From Inia geoffrensis (Eukaryota > Chordata > Mammalia > Artiodactyla > Iniidae): a DNA stretch of 64,000 nt. The DNA lies in contig CM070919.1 in the NCBI GenBank assembly GCA_036417435.1, positions 32,790,318 to 32,854,317 on the forward strand, in the 5' to 3' direction. Of the stretch, positions 33,330 to 44,586 are shown in pieces. Positions within the stretch are counted from its first letter, which is position 1. Each line of letters begins with the position of its first letter. The position numbers and the translations under genes were made by a program. The notes under the pieces were generated by a model. The model worked only from the letters and a program-made list of their open reading frames with translations. It was not told the DNA's origin and did not search any database.

Positions 33330-34590
33330 AAGATCAAATAAAGTGATCATAGTATATACAACATATTTGATATTGACAATGGTGAATATAAAGGAAAATT
33401 TATAGCCTTAAAATGTTCATTATTATACTAGAGAGACTAAAATAAATGAGTTAATCATTAACTAAGGAGGTTAAAAAAAAACCCACAAAGCTATAAAACT
33501 CCTAGAAGGTAACATAGGAGAAACCTAGATGATCTTGGATATGGCAATGACTTTTTAGATACAACACCACAGGCATGATCAATGAAAGAAAAAATGGATA
33601 AGCTGGCCTTCATTAAAATTAAAAACTTCTGATCTGTGAAAGAAAGCATGAATAGAATGAGAAGGCAAGCCACAGACTGGGAGAAAATATTTACAAAAGA
33701 CATCTGATAAATGACTGTCATTCAGAACATACAAAGAACTCTGAAAGCTAGAAATAGAAAACTGACCTGATTAAAAAATGTGCCAAAGACCTTACAAGGT
33801 GTCACACTAAAGATGACATAAAGATGGCAAATAAGACATGAAAAGTTACTCCACATCCTATGTCATCAGGGAATGGCAAATTAGAACAATGAAACACCAC
33901 TACATATCTAAAAGAATGGCCAAAATCCAAAACACTGAGAACAGCAAGTGCTCACAAGAATGTGAAGCAACAGGAACTCTCATACATTGCTGGTGGAAAC
34001 ACAAAGTGGAACAGCCACTTTGGAAGACACTTTGGTGGTTTCTTACATTTGGACAATGAAGTATTACTCAGTGCTAAAAAGAAATGAGAAAAGACATGGA
34101 AGAAACTTAAATGCATATATTACCAGGTCAAAGAGGCCAATCAAAAAAGGCTACATATCATATGATTCCAACTATATGATATTTTGGAAAAGGCAGAACT
34201 ACGGAGATGGTAAAAACATCAACAATGGCAAGGGGCATGGGGTAGGGTGGCAGATAGATGAACAGGCAGAGCACAGAGGATTTTTAGGGCAGTAAAATAC
34301 TCTGTATTATACCATAATGGTGGATACGTGTCCTTATACAAATGAACAGATGTCCAAACCCATAGAATGTATGACACCAAAAGTGAGCCCAAGATTAAAC
34401 TATGGATCTTGGGTGATAATAATGTTCATATGTTATAATAAATTATCACTCTGCTGGGGATGTGGATAATGGGTCAGCCGTGCAGGTGTGGGGCAGAGTG
34501 TGCAGAAAATCTCCACCTTCCCCTCAATTTGGGGGTGAAAAATTGAAACATGTAAACAAAGACAGTCTTAATAAAAAAACAAAGATAAAA
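33330..34590 (+). mobile_element. Older L1, 3' half with internal deletions
   Basis: ORF2 C-terminal sequence runs from about 33475 ('CTATAAAACTCCTAGAAGG') to 34130, then an L1 3' UTR to an A-rich end at about 34590. A jump near 34050 removes the segment between the 'CTTTGGAAGACACTTTGG' and 'ATGAAGTATTACTCAG' blocks. The segment 33330-33470 is only weakly L1-like. The open frames at 33838-34059 and 34067-34295 are broken ORF2 pieces. Confidence 0.75.
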
Positions 34591-34993
34591 TAATAGCCAA
34601 GCACATGGAATGAATGAATCTTAAAAAGTAAGAAATCAATGAAATTGCAGTGGTTTTTACGTATTTAATATCGTAAAAAGATATTACAAATGAAAGAAGA
34701 GCAAAACACTGGCATAATAAAAATGTGATAGATACAGATACAGCGGTGTGTTCCCATGCTCTCAATGTCCCTTGACTTTTGCCTAACTTGATACATTTTC
34801 AAAATGTATACAGTAAGACAGAAGATGACTACTTTCACCACAAGCAATACAAAAGCAACAGCATTTAATTGCCTGATTTTTGACCCTCAGAAGTATTTAC
34901 TTTGAGACTTTATTAAACCTGGAACATCATACTGATAAGGTACTTCCAGTGGCAAAACTACGTAATTTGGCTAACAGGAATGTAAAGCAGTGA
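34591..34993. other. Nothing recognised
   Basis: AT-rich sequence with no supported feature. Confidence 0.4.
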
Positions 34994-35043
34994 TTATATA
35001 TATATGTGTGTGTATATACATGTATACACACACACACACACAG
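34994..35043. repeat. (TA)n(TG)n...(CA)n microsatellite, nearly palindromic
   Basis: A TA run, a TG run, a TATATACATGTATA centre and a CA run of 8-9 units. The TG and CA arms are complementary, so the whole can fold as an imperfect hairpin centred on CATG. Confidence 0.9.
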
Positions 35044-35149
35044 TGCATCACATGAGGAACAGTCTGTATGCCCTATTAGTGGTGAGGTTAACACTAGTAA
35101 TTTAAGTACTTGCCACCAAGTTTTTTCACTGTAAAAGTTACTAATTGTG

Positions 35150-35870
35150 TAACTGATAAGTAATCAAGGAAATAACTGGAGATTTATTATGTAATATTCT
35201 GTTCTCTTTCAACCTTCCACCCAATAGATTTAGCAATCTTGAATGATTTCTTTTTGAATCAATTCTTTTGAAAGTTTTGTGGTGATGATTTTCTAATTTT
35301 ATTGTTCCTATGTTTATTAGTTGGCATTCTACCGTAAGGAACAAATTTCCTTTCCTCCTTTGATTGTTTTTTGTGTTTATAGGCAAACATTTTGATATTA
35401 TTCAGTGGACTATTGTTCATTACTGTCATTTTACTTTGATGTTTGAATTGTATGATATTTGGACAGGGGAGGCTATTCAAAATGGCTTTTTATTACTTTT
35501 GACATGACCCATTTTTTTAAGGACTTTCTTACTTTCTGGCATGTCCAGACTCATCTTGTACTTATCCTGTTTCAGCACTGGAGTCAGTCATTTCCCCACA
35601 GAGTCTAGTTCTTATTGGGAAACAGTATTTAGCAATGAAGATTTCTGACCTAAGTGCACTACCTTTGCTACTGGATTATCCACTTCTGGGCCATTTTAGT
35701 GGAAAGAACTAGGAAAAAGCATTTCATCATTCACCTACAAACACACCAATTACAAATATATGAAAGTTATAGTAAAATATTTAAACTTAAATTATTTATG
35801 ACATTTATATATTATGATAAAGACATTCATATATTATATAATTTCAATCTCTAAAATTTAAAAATATAAA
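35150..35870 (-). mobile_element. Ancient L1ME-like 3'-region, antisense (tentative)
   Basis: The plus-strand wording ('GTGGTGATGATTTTCTAATTTTATTGTTCCTATGTTTATTAGTTGGCATTCTACCGTAAGGAA' order, then 'GGACTTTCTTACTTTCTGGCATGTCCAGACTCATCTTG') matches what I remember of the antisense strand of an old L1ME-type 3' region. The strand and family assignment are from memory only. No coding potential. Confidence 0.4.
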
Positions 35871-36714
35871 CTCATAATTTCACAGTGATAGCTCTAATTC
35901 CAATCCAACATTACAGGATTGCTCCTTGGCTTCCTCATTTCATATCAGTATCTCTCTTCATTTACTGTGTAAACTTTGCCTCCCCAAATCAACCTTCAAT
36001 ATAATCATATATTTTTCAACTACCTAATAAAAAAACATTTTCAGAATAGCTCCCATTATACCATTATGTGTATGTACACACATCACACTGGTAAAAGCCA
36101 AGATCAGTTGATAGATTAAAAACAAACAACCTAAGATTAAAAACAAACACACAAACAACCTAAGAATATACAGTCATAATATGTTTTCAAAATTGCGTGT
36201 GTTTGTTTTCTCTCTTTGATTTTATGATAGTCGTTTGAAATACAGTGAGGGGGAGCTAAACATGCCACTGTGCCATGTTGATTATTTTGACTTAAAGTTA
36301 CTTAAGAAACAGCCAGTGCCAGACAGATACTCTGACCCTCCTTTGTCTCCCTAAAAGCAGGAAAAAAAAATCTTTCATATGAAGGTATCCTCCCTGTACT
36401 AGGAGGGTAGAAGGCATCCTATCACCAGAGACAGGGAATTCAAGGCTGAGAAGGCTATGTAAACAAACCTTGTTACTTCATTGATTTGCTACCCCAAGCC
36501 CAAAGTGTTTTCTTTTTTCAAATCCTCACAAATAATTGGCTAAATAATTGCCTGCTTTGGTCACTTCTTTTGAGTCCCATATTTTTATGAGGTCCCAAAT
36601 ATACAAAATTAAATTTGTTTTTCTCCTGTTACTCTGTCTTATGTCAATTTAATTATTAGGCCAGCCAAAGAACCTAGAAGGGAAAATACATACATATATA
36701 ATTATATATATTTT
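35871..36714. other. Unassigned, possible LTR-like scrap near 36540-36690
   Basis: No gene supported. The block 'CTCCTGTTACTCTGTCTTATGTCAATTTAATTATTAGGCCAGCC' order resembles the end of an endogenous retrovirus LTR, but no borders, promoter or partner were found. Two tandem copies of an 'ACCTAAGA' phrase with AACAAACA occur at about 36118-36166. Confidence 0.3.
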
Positions 36715-37092
36715 TTTAACATTCTTTTCCATTATAGGTTGTTACAAGATATTGAATATGGTTCCCTGTGCTATACAGTAGGTCCTTGATGGCTATCTAT
36801 TTTATATATAGTAGTGTGTACGTGTTAATCCCAAACTCCTAATTTATCCCTCTCCCCGCCCCTTCCCTTTGGTAGCCATAAGTTTGTTTTCTATGATGTG
36901 AGTCTATTTCTGTTTTGTAAAGAAGTTCATTTGTATCTTATTTGTTTAGAGTCCACAATAAGCGATACCATATATTGTCTTTGCGTGGCTTACTTCACTT
37001 AGTATGATCATCTCTAGGTCCATCCATGTTGAGGCAAATGGTATAATTTTAATTTTTTTTAAATATATAACTGAGTAATACTCCACGCCATG
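36715..37092 (-). mobile_element. 5'-truncated L1 3' end, antisense
   Basis: The reverse complement holds the last ORF2 codons (minus frame 36946-37137 with EYYSVI and STWMDLEMIILSEVS, the usual L1 end) and then the 3' UTR to an A-rich tail at the left end. It faces the sense copy at 37560-38063. Confidence 0.85.
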
Positions 37093-37559
37093 TCTTATTC
37101 TGATGCTTGCTCTCTTTCTTCTAGCTGTGGAGGTCATGCCTCTTGCTATGCCTTGTAATTTTCTCTCGATGACCAGACATGATATACTGAGTAAAAGGAA
37201 CTGCTGTCATAGACAGTAATGTGGTCATGAGGTGAGGGGGGAGGGAAACTGTGCCGTAGTGCATGATTAAGTCCAGGGTCCTAGGGAGCCTACGCCGCCC
37301 GACTGTGAATTTCACAAATGTTTCTCAGTTGTGTTCTCCCCACCTTACGTGGGACAGGATGGCTCTAGTAGGCTGGGTTGGGTATTTCTCTTTTCCCAAG
37401 TGGAAGTGTAGGGGGAGCTGGGATTAGGTATTTCTCTCCTTCCAGGTCATTTAGGTTCTGATAGTACCCTAGCCAGCTAGGTTCTGGTCAACTAGTTTCT
37501 CTTGAGTGCAGGCCTTGTGAGAATCATGGAGAGTACTAGCTTATTTCAAAACGTGTTCT
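37093..37559 (-). mobile_element. Old L1M-like 3' region, antisense (left half of a split element)
   Basis: This and 38064-38540 read as one continuous old sequence if the L1 between them is removed. The plus-strand blocks ('TTGCTATGCCTTGTAATTTTCTCTCGATGACCAGACATGATATACTGAGTAAAAGGAACTGC' order) match a dispersed old mammalian sequence that I remember as antisense L1M 3' region. The family is not certain. Confidence 0.45.
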
Positions 37560-38063
37560 AAGCCAAATGACCAGCGACAGATAATGAAGATGTGCTGTAT
37601 ATATACAAGGAATATTACTCAGCCATAAAAAAGAATTAAATGATGTCATTTGCAGCAACATGGAGGGACCTAGAGATTATCATACTAAATGAAGTAAGCC
37701 AGAGTAGACAAATATCATATATCACTTACATGTGTGTGAATCTAAAAAAAAAATGATACAAATAAACTTACATACAAAACAGAAATAGACCCACAGACAT
37801 AGAAAACACATTTACTGCTACCAAAGGGGAAGGGGGGAAGATAAATTAGAAGTTTGGGATTAACATATACATACTACTATGTATAAAATAATCAATGAGG
37901 ACCTACTGTATAGCACAGGGAACTCTACTCAACATTTTGTAATAACCTATAAGGGTAAAGATTCTGGAAAAGAAATATATTTATACACATATGTAACCAA
38001 ATCACTGTGTGGTACACTTGAAACTAACAATGTTGTAAATCAACTAAATTCAATTAAAAAATT
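37560..38063 (+). mobile_element. 5'-truncated L1 (ORF2 end and 3' UTR) with target duplication
   Basis: It begins in the ORF2 segment equivalent to that near 44075 ('AAGCCAAATGACCAGCGACAG' compared with 'aagcaacctaaatgtccatc'), passes the EYYSAIKK-type codons and the M-D-L-E motif, and ends in the 3' UTR and A-rich tail. The flanks AACGTGTTCT (37550-37559) and AAAGTGTTCT (38064-38073) are a probable target duplication. Confidence 0.82.
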
Positions 38064-38540
38064 AAAGTGTTCTCCCCTCCTTCTGCTGAGTCACAGAGGA
38101 ACTTTTCTCCCGTATTTATTGGTCGAGCTCCTGGAACTCAATCTCACAAAATTGTGGAGAACCCCCCCGCCCCCCCGACGACTGGGTCTCCCTGGAGCTT
38201 CAAACTCTGGGTCATCCAGACTGAGCTCCAGCAATTCATGCATTATGTTTCAGGGTTCCTTCCCTAGAGCCGGTTCACTCAGTAGTTTACACTTTGGAGT
38301 CTCTGCTTCTGTAAGCCATGACTGCCGTATCCCCCTTCTGTCTCCCCAGTTGGGGACAGTGGTTGACCCTGTGTCCTCTTCTTTATTAGGAGTCCGAGAA
38401 GAGTCATTGATTTTTCAGTTTGTTCAGCTTTTTTCTGGGAGGACAAAGTGGTGACTTCCAAGCTTCTTACAAGCTGAATTGGAAACCATCTTCCTCTCCA
38501 ATTTCTTCTCCTTCCATTCCTTCTTCTCGTAACTTTTAAC
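38064..38540 (-). mobile_element. Old L1M-like 3' region, antisense (right half of a split element)
   Basis: Continues 37093-37559. Plus-strand blocks include 'GAGTCACAGAGGAACTTTTCTCC' and 'GTTTACACTTTGGAGTCTCTGC' and 'TTTTCAGTTTGTTCAGC'. A run of C with one G interrupts at 38163-38177. The 191-residue open frame on the plus strand (37879-38454) crosses the junction of two different repeats, so it is not a gene. Confidence 0.45.
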
Positions 38541-38651
38541 TTCAAAATACTTTCTGCTTTAGAGCTCTTGTGTGTAAAAATACTAAAGTTTAAAAATTAC
38601 TCTGAAAGACATTTTGCTTTCTCTGGTTGGAGTAATTTCTCTGTCCTTTTA

Positions 38652-38832
38652 TTTATTTTTTTTAACATCTTTATTGGGTTAAAATTGCTCTACAATGGTG
38701 TGTCAGTTTCTACTTTATAACAAAGTGAATCAGTTATATATATACAGACGTTCACATATTTCTTCCCTCTTGCGTCTCCCTCCTTCCTTCCCTCCCTATC
38801 CCACCCCTCCAGGCAGTCACAAAGCACCGAGC
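38652..38832 (-). mobile_element. Short 5'-truncated L1 3' UTR, antisense, with exact target duplication
   Basis: A 181-bp L1 3' UTR piece with its poly-A (poly-T) at the left. The same family as 25850-26040 read backwards: ACTCCAATAAAGATG-like end, purine-rich block and GGTGCTTTGTGAC block. An exact 14-bp duplication TCTCTGTCCTTTTA flanks it at 38638-38651 and 38833-38846. It is recent and severely truncated. Confidence 0.9.
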
Positions 38833-39079
38833 TCTCTGTCCTTTTAAATGCAGTTGCTGACATACCTTAGCTTTAATCTAAGATCTTATGCTTTGCTTTC
38901 TATTTGTTCTATCAGTTTTATCTTTTCATTATCCTATTTTTCCTTTGGTTATACATTAAAAAAAAAATACTATCCTTTCCTAGTCCTACATGAGATGATA
39001 ATACAAATATTTGATTATCAAAGTATAATATTTGAAAATCCTCTCTTCTAGGACAACCAATGTTCTCCAAGCAGTTAAA

Positions 39080-40960
39080 ACCTCTTTGGACCCTAACAAT
39101 TTTTATGTAACTTCAGGTTTACTGAATATAATTTACTTGTAGTAAAATTAACCCTGCTTAGGTGTACAATTCAATTATTTTGAGAACTAAGTAGAGCCAA
39201 GGAAACTTCACCGTAACTGAAATAGGCAATGTTTCTATTACTGTAAAAAAAATTTCCCTCAGTTCCCTTTAGATATTCCTTTCTCTGTGCTTCCAGTGCC
39301 TGGCAACAACCTGTTTCTGTGTAAATATATATTTTAATAAACTATAACTGATTATAAAACATGCAGCCTTTTCTGTCTGGCTTATTTAGCTTTATGCTTT
39401 TGGATTCATCCTTCTACTTCTTTTTAAGATGAGAGTAATACCTTATGAATACACTAATTTGTTTATCCATTTACCATGTGACATGTTTTCAGATGACTCC
39501 AGTTTTACATAATTATAAAAAAGGCTGCTAAGAACATACGTGCATCTGTGTCTAAGTGACCGCATGCATTCTCCTACCTTTGGGAGCTACCTAGGAATGA
39601 GGATGCTCGTTTGTATGGCAAGTGTATGTTTAGCTTTTTAAGAAATTACCAAAGATTTTCCAAAGTCTCTGTATTATTCTGTGTTCTAATCAGAAATACA
39701 TGAGTGTCAAATGCTCATCCTTCATCCTTCCAAACACTTCCAATTTCGTTTTCGATTTTTTTTTTTTTTTGTCTTTAGCCATCCTAGCAAATGTGTAGTG
39801 GTACCTCTCTTTTTAATCTACATTCTTCTAATGAATAATGCTAATGAATATCCTTCATGCATTTATTTTCCATTTTTATCTCATCCTTAGTGAAGCATTT
39901 GTTCAAATATTTTCCAATTTTTTAGTTGTCTATTTTATTCTGAATGTTGAGCATAAGAGTACTTCATGAACTCTGAATATAAGTCCTTTAGAGATATGCA
40001 TTTGCAAATATATATCCCATGTATATATCAATATGCTCCCATATCAGATTTGTTTTGAAGATAGTGTTATTTCAATAATCTTATTGAAGAGCCAAATATT
40101 TTTCATTTAAAGTGCAATATCCCATTTTTTAAAAATCTTGGGTTTTATGTGTTTTGTGGCCTAAGAATTCTTTCCCTACCACATATTATTTTTCCAATGT
40201 TTCCTTTCAAAATGTATACACATTTGGCTTCAAATTTAGGCCTATTATTCCTTTTTCAGTGGTTTTCTATATACCTGTGGGTTTTCTTCCAGCACAATTT
40301 GCTGAAAATACTACCCTTTGCCATTTAGTAACTTTGACACCTTTGTCAAAAATGTATCACGTATCTGTAGTACCTATTTCTCTGTAACTTACCATATGTT
40401 TATTATAACATCACACTCTATTGATTATCATACCTGAAGAGTAAATTTCAACTCATTACTGTGAACCTTTCAGTAATTTTTCATCAAAACTTTGGTCCTT
40501 TGCTGTTCTGTGTACATTTTAAATTAGTTGACAAAATCTATGAAAGTACTGCTGGAGTTTTATTAGGATTATAATGATTTTTTTTTAGTGAATTTTGGGA
40601 GAATTGACATCCTAACAGTATTAAACGGTTCAATTTGTGAATAAAGTGTAGTTCTCTATTTAGTTTTTAGTGTCTTTCATCGAAGTTATAACTTTCGGCA
40701 TATAAACCTGGGACATGTTTCAATTTTTCTAAAATTATTTCATTCTTTGATATTATTGAAAACATTTGTTTTAATTGCCATATGCAATTACTCAATTCAG
40801 TTGTAACAAGAAATGAAAATGAGTTTTGTTTATTGCTTTGTATCATGCAACTTTGCTAAACTGGGCTCGTTTCTCCTGGCATTCCAAGAAATGACAGACT
40901 GAAACAAATCTTGCTCTTGTCTATATAATAAATAAAGTCTCATCATTTACTTTCAATCTG
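39080..40960 (-). mobile_element. Antisense L1M: 3' UTR to ORF2
   Basis: Read backwards, about 1.9 kb of an old L1M. The left part is the 3'-terminal region ('GTGTACAATTCAATTATTTTGAG' and 'GGCTGCTAAGAACATACGTGC' blocks). The middle and right parts follow ORF2 C-terminal and RT sequence (the 'GGGAGAATTGACATCCTAACAGTATTAAACGGTTC' block near 40590). No useful open frames. The boundaries are soft. Confidence 0.65.
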
Positions 40961-41284
40961 CTTTTTGTAGTCAGGAACACCTATCTAGTAACACAGGGTT
41001 GGGGACACAAATTTTTTCCAAAGTAAATTTTAGTGGTTCTGAGCTATTACAAACCAAGATTCAAGGTAATAATATGTCCATATATAAGAGGTGTATTATT
41101 TAATGGGTGTTTTCTGATTTAAATTATTTGGAGAATACAATCAATATTTATTAAAGGATAAATTTAAAATATGTTCTAATGTGAATATATATGTATATTC
41201 AAAAGTATATTTAATATATACAATTAAAGTCCACAGGTAACTGCCACAATTATTTAGAACCTAGAACCACAGTATTTTTTCAAG
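40961..41284. other. Nothing recognised
   Basis: AT-rich, with a nearly palindromic TATATGTATATTCAAAAGTATATTTAATATATA region near 41185-41220. No gene or repeat family supported. Confidence 0.4.
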
Positions 41285-43160
41285 TATTTTATTTTATTTT
41301 TACATCTTTATTGGATTATAATTGCTTTACAATGTTGTGTTAGTTTCTGCTGTACAAGAAATGAGTCAGCTATATGTAAACCTATATACCCTCCCTCTTG
41401 AGCCTCCCTCCCTCCCACCCTCCCCATCCCACCCCTCTAGGTGGTCACGAAGCACTGAGCTGATCTCCCTGTGGTATACAGCAGCTTCCCAGTAGCTAGC
41501 TATTTCACACATGGTAGTGTATATACATCAATGCTACTCTCAATTCATCCCACCCTGTTTCCACAAGTCTATTCTCTACATCTGTGTCTCTATTCCTACC
41601 CTGCCACTAGGTTCATCAGTACCATTTTTCTATATTCCATATATATGCATTAATATACAGTATTTGTATTCCTCTTTCTGACTTACTTCACTCTATATGA
41701 CAGACTCTAGGTCCATCCACAACACTACAAACGACTCAGTTTTATTCCTTTTTATGGCAGGGTAATATTCCATTGTATACATGTACCACATCTTCTTTAT
41801 CCATTCATCTGTTGATGGACATTTAGGTTGCTTCCATACCCTGGCTATTGTAAATAGTGTTGCAATGAACATTGGGATACATGACTCTTTCGATTATGGT
41901 TTTCTCAGGGTATATGCCCAGTGGTGGGATTGCTGGGTCATATGGTAGTTCTATTTTTAGTTTTTTGTTTTTTCCCTTTTTCCTCTTGCTGGCTGTACAC
42001 GGGCCTTTCACTGCTGTGGCCCCCCACCCCCACTGCGGAGCACAGGCTCCAGACGCACAGGCTCAGCAGCCATGGCTCACGGACCCAGCTGCCCCACGGC
42101 ATGTGGGATCTTCCCGGACCGGGGCATGAACCCATGTCCCCTGCATCGGCAGGCGGACTCTCAACCACTGCGCCACCATCGAAGCCCTATTTTTAGTTTT
42201 TTAAGGAACCTCCATACCGTTCTCCATAGCGGCTGTATCAATTGACATTCCCACCAATAGTGCAGGAGGGTTCCCTTTTTTCCATACCCTCTCCAGCATT
42301 TATTGTTTGTAGATTTTTTGATATGGCCATTTTGACCAGTGTGAGGTGAAATGTATGTCTTCTTTGGATAAATGTCTATTTAGATCTTCTGCTCATTTTT
42401 CAATTGGGTTGTTTTTTTGCTGTTCAGTTGTATGGGCTGTTTGTATATTTTGGTGATTAATCCCTTGTCTGTCATATCATTTGCAAATACTTTCTCCCAT
42501 TCCATAGATTATCTTTTTTTTTTTTTTATGGTTTCCTTTGCTGTGCAAAAGCTTTTCAGTTTGATTAGGTCCCATTTGTTTATTTTTGTTTTTATTTCTG
42601 TTGCCTCAGGAGACAGACCTAAGAAAACATTGGTAGATTTATGTCAGAGAATGTTTTGCCTATGTTCTCTTCTCAGTGTTTTATGGTGTCATGTCCTGTG
42701 TTTGTCTTTCAGCCATTTTGTGTTCTAACTTCATTGAGTTACTTGCAGCTGTCCAACATTCCCAGCACCACTTGCTGAAGACTGTCTTTTTCCCATTTTA
42801 TATTCTTGCCTCCTTTGTCGAAGATTAATTAACCATAGCTGTGTGGATTTATTTCTGGGCTCTCTGTTCTGTTTCACTGATCTGTATGTCTGTTTTTGTA
42901 CCAATACCACACTGTTCTGATTACTGTAGCTTTCTAGTATTGTCTGAAGTATGGGAGAATTAAGTCTCCTCCTTTTTTTTCTCTCAGGATTGCTTTCACA
43001 GTTCTGGGTCTTTTATGGTTCCATACAAAAATGTCATGGGTAATTTGATAGGCATCACATTAAATCTGTAGATTGCTTTGTGTAGTATTGCCATTTTAAC
43101 AGTATTAATGCTTCCAAGCCAAGACATGGGATATCTTTCCATTTATTTGAATTATTATGC
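41285..43160 (-). mobile_element. 5'-truncated L1, antisense, carrying a SINE
   Basis: The reverse complement runs from the RT region of ORF2 (right end, about 43160) to the ORF2 end and 3' UTR with a poly-A at the left. Minus frame 41823-42011 holds the [20 protein letters not shown] block of the ORF2 C-terminal domain. The SINE at 41967-42186 interrupts just beyond it. The 3' UTR matches that of the full-length copies. It forms an inverted pair with 43636-44586. Confidence 0.88.
41967..42186 (-). mobile_element. CHR-2-type SINE, antisense, inside an antisense L1
   Basis: The reverse complement has the SINE head at the right (GGGCTTCGATGG, mutated from GGGCTTCCCTGG), a B box GGTTCATGCC and the CHR-2 body. 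The tail region is irregular, with CTT-rich sequence at the left in place of clean poly-T. An exact target duplication CTATTTTTAGTTTTTT lies at 41951-41966 and 42187-42202. It has the same orientation as its host L1. Confidence 0.92.
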
Positions 43161-43635
43161 TTTTTTAAACATTTTTTTCTTTCATTGACTTAAAGAATCC
43201 CTTATGTAAAATTCTGATGCATAGAAATCCTCAACTAATGTCAACCTTAAAATTAATTGCAAAACAATACTATATTCGTACTATTCTTTACATGGAATAT
43301 GTATTTTACATTTGGTTTTACTAGATTTGCCTTATTATTAAAACTAAATATAAAAATCAGTTCTCTCAAAGGATTCATATTAACTGATTAGCTAATAAAT
43401 TAGTGCTGGTTGAATAGGAATTTACTAGAAACATTAAAGTTCCTAGTAATGGATAAAGTGTGGTCAAGGAGTGGGGGATATCAAGGTTGATAAGATTGAA
43501 ATTGTTTGCTCAGAGTACAAATGATAAGGGTTGTGTTATCTAAAATTTTAAACAAATATTAAAATCTAGAACCAATGTTAAAATCCTTAAAGGTGTTCTG
43601 GCTTTTTACTAACATCATTTGTTGGCAATTCTAAA
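43161..43635. other. Spacer between two oppositely oriented L1s
   Basis: About 475 bp of AT-rich DNA with no recognised repeat or open frame. It would form the loop if the flanking L1s paired. Confidence 0.5.
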
Positions 43636-44586
43636 CAATGTCAAAACAAACAACCCAATCCAAAAATGGGCAGAAGACCCAAATAGACATTTCTCCAAAG
43701 ACGACATACAGAGGACCAGTAGGCAAGTGAAAAGATGCTCAATATCACTAATTATCAGAGAAATGCAAATCAAAACTACCATGAGGTACCACCTCACACT
43801 GGTCAGAATGGCTATCATGAAAAAGTCTACAAATAAGAAATGCTGAAAAGGGTGTGGAGAAAAGGGAACCCTCCTACACTGTTGGTGGGAATGTAAGTTG
43901 GTGCAGCCACTATGGAAAATAGCATGGAGGTTCGTCAGAAAACTAAAAACAGAACTACCATATGATCCAGCAATCCCACTCCTGGGAATATACCCAGACA
44001 AAACTATAATTCAAAAAGATACATGCACCCCTATGTTCATAACAGCACTATTCACAATAGCCAAGACATGGAAGCAACCTAAATGTCCATCAACAGATGA
44101 ATCGATAAAGACGATGTGGTACATATATACAACGGAATACTACTCAGCCATAAAAAAGAATGAAATAATGCCATTTGCAGCAACATGGATGCAACTAGAG
44201 ATTATCATACTAAGTGAAATTAGTGAGACACAGAAAGATAAGTACCATGTGATATCACTTATATGTGGAATCTAAAATATGGTACAAATGAATGTATCTA
44301 CAAAGCAGAAACAGACTCACAGAAAACGGACTCATGGTTGCCAAGTGGGAGGGGGTTAGGGAGAGGGCTGGACTGGGAGTTTGAGGTTAGGAGATGCAAA
44401 CTATTATATTTAGAATGGATAAGCAACAAAGTCCTACTGTATAGCACAGGGAACTATATCCAATCCCCTGCAATAAACCATAATGGAAAAGAATATAAAA
44501 AGGAATGTATAGAATTGAGTCACTTTGCTGTACAGCAGAAATTATCACAACATTGTAAAGCAACTATACTTCAAGTTAAAGAAAAA
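43636..44586 (+). mobile_element. 5'-truncated L1 (C-terminal ORF2 and 3' UTR)
   Basis: It starts in the ORF2 C-terminal domain ('AAACAAACAACCCAATCC', as at 62360) and keeps a long open stretch at 43898-44275. That stretch has [20 protein letters not shown] (residues 18-37), EYYSAIKKNE and TWMQLEIIILSE, ending at the ORF2 stop. The 3' UTR runs to an A-rich end at 44586. No clear target duplication. The 3' UTR differs in part from the 26040 and 63347 families, and is closer to that at 37700-38063. Confidence 0.88.
43898..44275 (+). pseudogene. L1 ORF2 C-terminal fragment
   Basis: A 125-residue open stretch corresponding to the last part of ORF2 protein, including the WK-rich [12 protein letters not shown] start and the cysteine-containing KQPKCPSTDE block. 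It lacks the endonuclease and RT, so it has no enzymatic role. The uninterrupted frame suggests a moderately young copy. Confidence 0.85.

Noticed and set aside
36118..36166. Short direct repeats suggesting a CRISPR array
   Set aside because: Only two units of AACAAACAACCTAAGA-type sequence, with no regular spacers, in a mammalian genome.
37879..38454. 191-residue open frame
   Set aside because: It crosses from an L1 3' UTR (to 38063) into an unrelated old repeat. A real gene would not follow the join of two transposon pieces.
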